Shown here in pieces: positions 31,734 through 34,894 of a stretch of 34,894 bases of DNA. The notes under the pieces are model-generated. The model was not told where the DNA came from. It saw nothing but the letters and a program-made list of their open reading frames with translations, and did not search any database. Source of the stretch: Gemmatimonadota bacterium. Lineage in GTDB: Bacteria > Latescibacterota > UBA2968. The first letter of the stretch is position 1. The number at the start of each line of letters is the position of its first letter. The position numbers and the translations under genes are program-made. The stretch lies in the NCBI GenBank assembly GCA_009838845.1, contig VXRD01000123.1:1-34894 (forward strand), written 5' to 3'.

Positions 31734-32792
31734 ATGCCATTTCTCGAACTTCAAAACCTCCAAAAAACCTACCCCGATGGCACGCGGGCAGTCAGGGGTA
31801 TTGACCTGCGTGTTGACAAAGGGGAATTTATCGTCCTCCTGGGACCCTCGGGATGTGGCAAAACAACCACATTGCGGATGATCGCGGGACTGGAAGATCC
31901 AACCGGCGGACGGATCACCTTCGACAACCAGAACGTCACACACCTGCCGCCATCTCAACGCGACGTGGGCTTTGTCTTCCAGTTTTACGCCCTCTACCCG
32001 CACATGACCGTCCGCAAAAATATCGCGTTCCCTCTCGAAAACATCGGCACATCCCCCGCAGATACCGAAGCGGCGATAGACCGAGTTGCCCACGCCCTGA
32101 GTATCGAAACACTACTCAACCAATACCCCAGACAACTTTCAGGCGGAGATCAACAGCGCGTCTCTCTCGCCCGTGCAATGGTGCGCACACCGGACATCTA
32201 TCTCATGGACGAACCCCTGGGCACACTCGACGCAGAACACCGATTGGAACTCAGGGCATTTATACGCCGCCAACAACTATCACTCTCCATAACAGCCATC
32301 TACGTCACACACGACCAGGAAGAAGCCCTGAGCCTGGCAGATCGCATTGTCGTCATGGACGGCGGCAAAATCAGACAAATCGGATCCCCATCAGAAATCT
32401 ACAACCATCCCGCAGACCTCTTTGTCGCAAATTTCGTCGGCAGCCCGGGCATGAATCTATTAACCGGACAAATTGTGCAACGCGAGAACGGACTGTCCTT
32501 TACCCGTCCGGATACAGACATTCACATCCCCATCCACGCGAACATCGCGCCCGCGCAAATCATCTTTGGCATGCGCCCTGAATTTATCCGCCCTACCAAC
32601 CGCGGCATACCGGGCAAAGTCATCCTCAGCGAATACCTCGGCAGCCACGGTTACGTACACGTAGATACCCCAATAGGCGAACTAATCATGCGCTCAACCG
32701 ACCGCTTCGCCATCGGAGAAACAATCCACCTGCACCTGAATGAAACACATATTCGCCTGTTCGATCCAGATACGGAAACAGCCCTCGCATGA
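31734..32792 (+). CDS. ABC transporter ATPase 1 (MalK/UgpC-like)
   Basis: A protein of 352 aa. Walker A GPSGCGKTT at about residues 35-43, Q-loop FVFQFYALYP, signature LSGGDQQR, Walker B with MDEPLGTLDAEHR, and H-loop VTHDQEEAL, followed by a TOBE-like domain in the last 110 residues. It energises the CUT1 permease pair. The GTG at 31728 (four-base overlap with the permease stop) is an alternative start; the ATG at 31734 is given because neither has a clear ribosome binding site. The next gene is a second ATPase in an ATGA overlap. Confidence 0.92.
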   Translation: MPFLELQNLQKTYPDGTRAVRGIDLRVDKGEFIVLLGPSGCGKTTTLRMIAGLEDPTGGRITFDNQNVTHLPPSQRDVGFVFQFYALYPHMTVRKNIAFPLENIGTSPADTEAAIDRVAHALSIETLLNQYPRQLSGGDQQRVSLARAMVRTPDIYLMDEPLGTLDAEHRLELRAFIRRQQLSLSITAIYVTHDQEEALSLADRIVVMDGGKIRQIGSPSEIYNHPADLFVANFVGSPGMNLLTGQIVQRENGLSFTRPDTDIHIPIHANIAPAQIIFGMRPEFIRPTNRGIPGKVILSEYLGSHGYVHVDTPIGELIMRSTDRFAIGETIHLHLNETHIRLFDPDTETALA

Positions 32793-33841
32793 ATGCCCCA
32801 TTTCTCAAAATCACTAACCTGTCCAAAAACTACGGCAAAACCCGGGCACTCTCGGAAATCTCACTCTCTCTCCACGCCGAAGAACTCCTCGTCGTCCTGG
32901 GCCCAACAGGCGCGGGCAAAACAACGCTCTTGCGCATCATCGCGGGCCTCGAAGCAGCGGACACCGGGCGTATAAAAGTCAATGGCACAGACATAACCCA
33001 TCAGCTACCTGCAGAACGCGACATCGCCCTCGTCTTTCAAAACTTCTCGCTCTACCCCAACAAAACCGTGCGCCAGAACCTCGCATTTCCACTCCAGGCA
33101 CCCGGGCGCAACCTCTCCAAAACAGACATAGCAAACAGAATTTCCCACACCGCCGACCTGCTTCGCATAACCCCGCTTTTGGACCGACCCGCCACGAACT
33201 TATCCGGCGGCGAAATGCAACGCGTCGCAATCGGACGCGCCATCGTGCGCCAACCCCAACTCTTTCTCATGGACGAACCCCTCACCAACCTGGATGCAAA
33301 ATTGCGCGAAGTATTGCGCGTCGAACTCATCCGCCTCCAGCGCGACCTGCACACGCCCATGATTTACGTCACCCACGACCGGGTTGAAGCCCTCTCTATG
33401 GGCGACCGAATCGCCGTATTATCCGAAGGGAAAATCCTGCAAATCGGTACCCCCGAAGAAATCTACCAGCAGCCCAATTCCCCGACCGTCGCCCGTCAAC
33501 TTGGCTATCCCCCCATCAACACCATAGACGTCCACAAGCAACAAGACCAATGGTTCACAGCCTCGAATCAACCCCTCATGACCGCAGACCACAACGCCCC
33601 TTCAAACGCCACCCTCGGTATCCGTGCTGAAAATATTTCACCCCGTGGAGGCGAAATCCCCGCGACCATCGAAGTCGTCGAAGACCTCGGCGCATCGACC
33701 ATCTTGCTCGCCGACTGGGCGGGTCAACCCATCCAGATATTGACCTCCGGTGAACAACAGTGGCGCGTCGGAGATGAGATATACCCGTCTATTGACCCGG
33801 ACCGCGTTCTGGTGTGGGGAACCACAGATGAAAACCCGTAG
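32789..33841 (+). CDS. ABC transporter ATPase 2 (MalK/UgpC-like)
   Basis: A protein of 350 aa, a diverged relative of the ATPase before it. Walker A GPTGAGKTT, Q-loop LVFQNFSLYP, signature LSGGEMQR, Walker B MDEPLTNLDAKLRE, and H-loop VTHDRVEAL (usually THDQ) are present; a shorter TOBE-like C-terminus follows. Two separate ATPases in a CUT1 cluster suggest a heterodimeric ATPase, as in the GlpSTPQV glycerol transporter. The start overlaps the previous stop by four bases. No binding-protein gene follows. Confidence 0.92.
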   Translation: MNAPFLKITNLSKNYGKTRALSEISLSLHAEELLVVLGPTGAGKTTLLRIIAGLEAADTGRIKVNGTDITHQLPAERDIALVFQNFSLYPNKTVRQNLAFPLQAPGRNLSKTDIANRISHTADLLRITPLLDRPATNLSGGEMQRVAIGRAIVRQPQLFLMDEPLTNLDAKLREVLRVELIRLQRDLHTPMIYVTHDRVEALSMGDRIAVLSEGKILQIGTPEEIYQQPNSPTVARQLGYPPINTIDVHKQQDQWFTASNQPLMTADHNAPSNATLGIRAENISPRGGEIPATIEVVEDLGASTILLADWAGQPIQILTSGEQQWRVGDEIYPSIDPDRVLVWGTTDENP

Positions 33842-33858
33842 ATCAGGAGTATCGGTTG

Positions 33859-33887
33859 TTTACTTTGCGACTGGGTTTGGATATATT
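33859..33887 (+). promoter_or_regulatory. promoter of the 76-aa gene
   Basis: A -35 box TTTACT (33859-33864), a 17-bp spacer and a -10 box TATATT (33882-33887). It lies 54 bp upstream of the ATG, in the gap after the transporter operon. Confidence 0.5.
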
Positions 33888-33941
33888 CTATAGGTGACCA
33901 TTACTGAGATGCCTCTCTCATTTTTAAGGAGGACAATCACA

Positions 33942-34172
33942 ATGGGCAATGATATAACTACAGAAGCGACAGTCACGCTGAGCATTCAGCAACTGGAAGG
34001 ACTTATCCGCAAGGTGGTTCGTGAAGAACTCATCGAATTGGCAAAACAGAAACCAGAAATTTTCAACCTCGATAAGAATGCTCCGCTTTATGAGGACATG
34101 GAGGATATTCTTAAAAGAAAAAAATCAGGTCGATTGAAGTTTTATACGCACGCAGAAATTTGGGATGAATGA
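33942..34172 (+). CDS. small protein of unknown function, antitoxin-like
   Basis: A protein of 76 aa. A predicted helix LSIQQLEGLIRKVVREELIEL is followed by a C-terminal segment EDILKRKKSGRLKFYTHAEIWDE. This shape (a short helical protein with a Lys/Arg stretch and a tail ending in an Asp/Glu-rich motif) resembles orphan antitoxin partners, but no toxin gene follows, so the role is open. The ribosome binding site is strong (AAGGAGG, about 10 bases before the ATG), and the gene has its own promoter and terminator. A start at 33894 would need an open frame that runs through the binding site and is rejected. Confidence 0.65.
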   Translation: MGNDITTEATVTLSIQQLEGLIRKVVREELIELAKQKPEIFNLDKNAPLYEDMEDILKRKKSGRLKFYTHAEIWDE

Positions 34173-34231
34173 ATATCAAGCGTTTTAGCGAGTGTTGGAT
34201 GTATCACGCGATTTCCCTTATGTTTATCATC

Positions 34232-34275
34232 AAAAAACCGCCCTTTAACTTCAAAGAGCGGTTTTTTATTTTTTT
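34232..34275 (+). terminator. Rho-independent terminator
   Basis: A 10-bp perfect stem AAAAAACCGC (34232-34241) / GCGGTTTTTT (34258-34267), extended inward by CTTT/AAAG after one mismatch, with a 6-nt loop, followed by a T-rich tract. It lies 59 bp after the 76-aa gene. The A-run on the other side would let it work in both directions. Confidence 0.85.
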
Positions 34276-34392
34276 CTACGTCCTGTGATTCAGCCTTGCT
34301 GGAAGAACCTCCAAATTTTATACTGATTAGTGCAAGAATGTATCCAGACATATAGACTAAGCAGCCATTTCCAACCTTGCCGAGTATCAAAG

Positions 34393-34894
34393 ATGATAAA
34401 AACTTACGCACTCATCACATTCCTTGTATGCGTCTTGTCGAGTACCAGTTCAGCCTACCAACTTATTGGCACAGCTGCATTATCCGAAGAACTCATCGTC
34501 CAGCATTACACCATCAATCCCAGGCTCGACGCCGTTATCGTTGTAGATCGAACCACTCCCACCTTTGAATACCAGACTTTCTACTGCGCTGGCTCGGCAG
34601 ATGAGGAGGAGGGTAAACAAGGACGGCTACACTTCTTAGAGCATATCATGGCAGGTACTGGAAGCCATGAATATGGAAAACTCAACCAAATCATTGTCGA
34701 GAATGGCGGGCAAAGAAACGCCTTTACTTCTACTCATTATACGCACTTCATACTGAGATTTCCGAAGGACAAACTTGACCTCGCAGTTGAGATAGACTCG
34801 GAAAGATATTACAACACAATGATAAATGAGGAGGTCATAGAAAAGGAGAAGAAAATCGTATTGACAGAAAGAAGTCGTAGCTTACCAAACTTAA
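34393..34894 (+). CDS. M16 family zinc peptidase, partial (3' end outside window)
   Basis: The first 167 residues of a protein that runs past the right edge. An N-terminal signal peptide is likely (hydrophobic ITFLVCVLSSTSSA, cut near residue 21). The M16 inverted zinc motif is present: HFLEH (His80, Glu83, His84). The expected downstream Glu lies in the segment INEEVIEKEKKIVLTERS (about 144-161). GGQRNAFTSTHYTHF matches the conserved segment of the family. Codon use is more A/T-rich (AGA, ATA, TAT) than in the rest of the window. No strong ribosome binding site is seen. It would be an exported or periplasmic peptidase of the PqqL/protease III type. Confidence 0.8.
   Translation, partial: MIKTYALITFLVCVLSSTSSAYQLIGTAALSEELIVQHYTINPRLDAVIVVDRTTPTFEYQTFYCAGSADEEEGKQGRLHFLEHIMAGTGSHEYGKLNQIIVENGGQRNAFTSTHYTHFILRFPKDKLDLAVEIDSERYYNTMINEEVIEKEKKIVLTERSRSLPNL

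Noticed and set aside
31853-32581. Plus-strand open frame of 242 codons inside ATPase 1
   Set aside because: Rich in Arg, Pro, His and Thr, as expected from a shifted reading of a C-rich gene; the ATPase frame carries all ABC motifs.

Overview
The window is dense bacterial chromosome with 32 protein genes supported by the sequence, and no rRNA, tRNA, CRISPR array or transposase gene seen. The likely source is an uncultivated, probably aerobic, non-phototrophic bacterium. Six phytanoyl-CoA dioxygenase (PhyH) family genes, a formylglycine sulfatase, a GWxTD-domain protein, a split glycine decarboxylase and a DUF2953-GerW pair fit candidate phyla such as Latescibacterota or Poribacteria, or other FCB-related lineages. 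This placement is inference from gene content. Intergenic spaces carry REP-like hairpins and short tandem repeats.

Layout. 0-3.6 kb: a tandem repeat, a DUF2953 membrane protein, a GerW/YtfJ protein and recG. 3.7-6.6 kb: a PfkB-type kinase in an operon with hflK and hflC, behind a good promoter. 6.7-11 kb: a coupled operon of a secreted gluzincin peptidase, coaE (GTG start), gcvPA and gcvPB. 11-14.3 kb: four plus-strand PhyH dioxygenases, two of them a clear tandem duplication. 14.3-18.9 kb, minus strand: a sulfatase, two more PhyH genes and a GWxTD-domain protein. The six PhyH genes are the centre of the window and look like an oxidative catabolic or modification locus whose substrate cannot be read from the sequence.

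19-21.8 kb: an exported protein of unknown role, an SRPBCC protein, and a HigB/HigA-type toxin-antitoxin pair whose antitoxin is fused to an ImmA/IrrE-like zinc peptidase, with a recognisable promoter and palindromic operator. 22-28.4 kb: an M42 aminopeptidase, a cysteine-less redoxin fused to a 2OG-Fe(II) oxygenase, an orphan peptide-type solute-binding lipoprotein, a sugar-phosphate-isomerase-like TIM barrel, a bifunctional-nuclease-domain protein and an aldo/keto reductase.

28.5-33.8 kb: a YchF-like protein with degraded GTPase motifs, then a small cysteine-containing protein leading a CUT1-type sugar or polyol ABC transporter operon with two permeases and two ATPases but no binding protein. 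33.9-34.9 kb: a small orphan gene with its own promoter and terminator, and the 5' part of an M16 zinc peptidase cut by the window edge.

Genes are packed very tightly. Several convergent pairs abut or overlap at their stop codons, and one divergent pair is 22 bp apart. Start sites were chosen from Shine-Dalgarno sequences, family N-termini and 4-bp overlaps, and several differ from the longest open frame.
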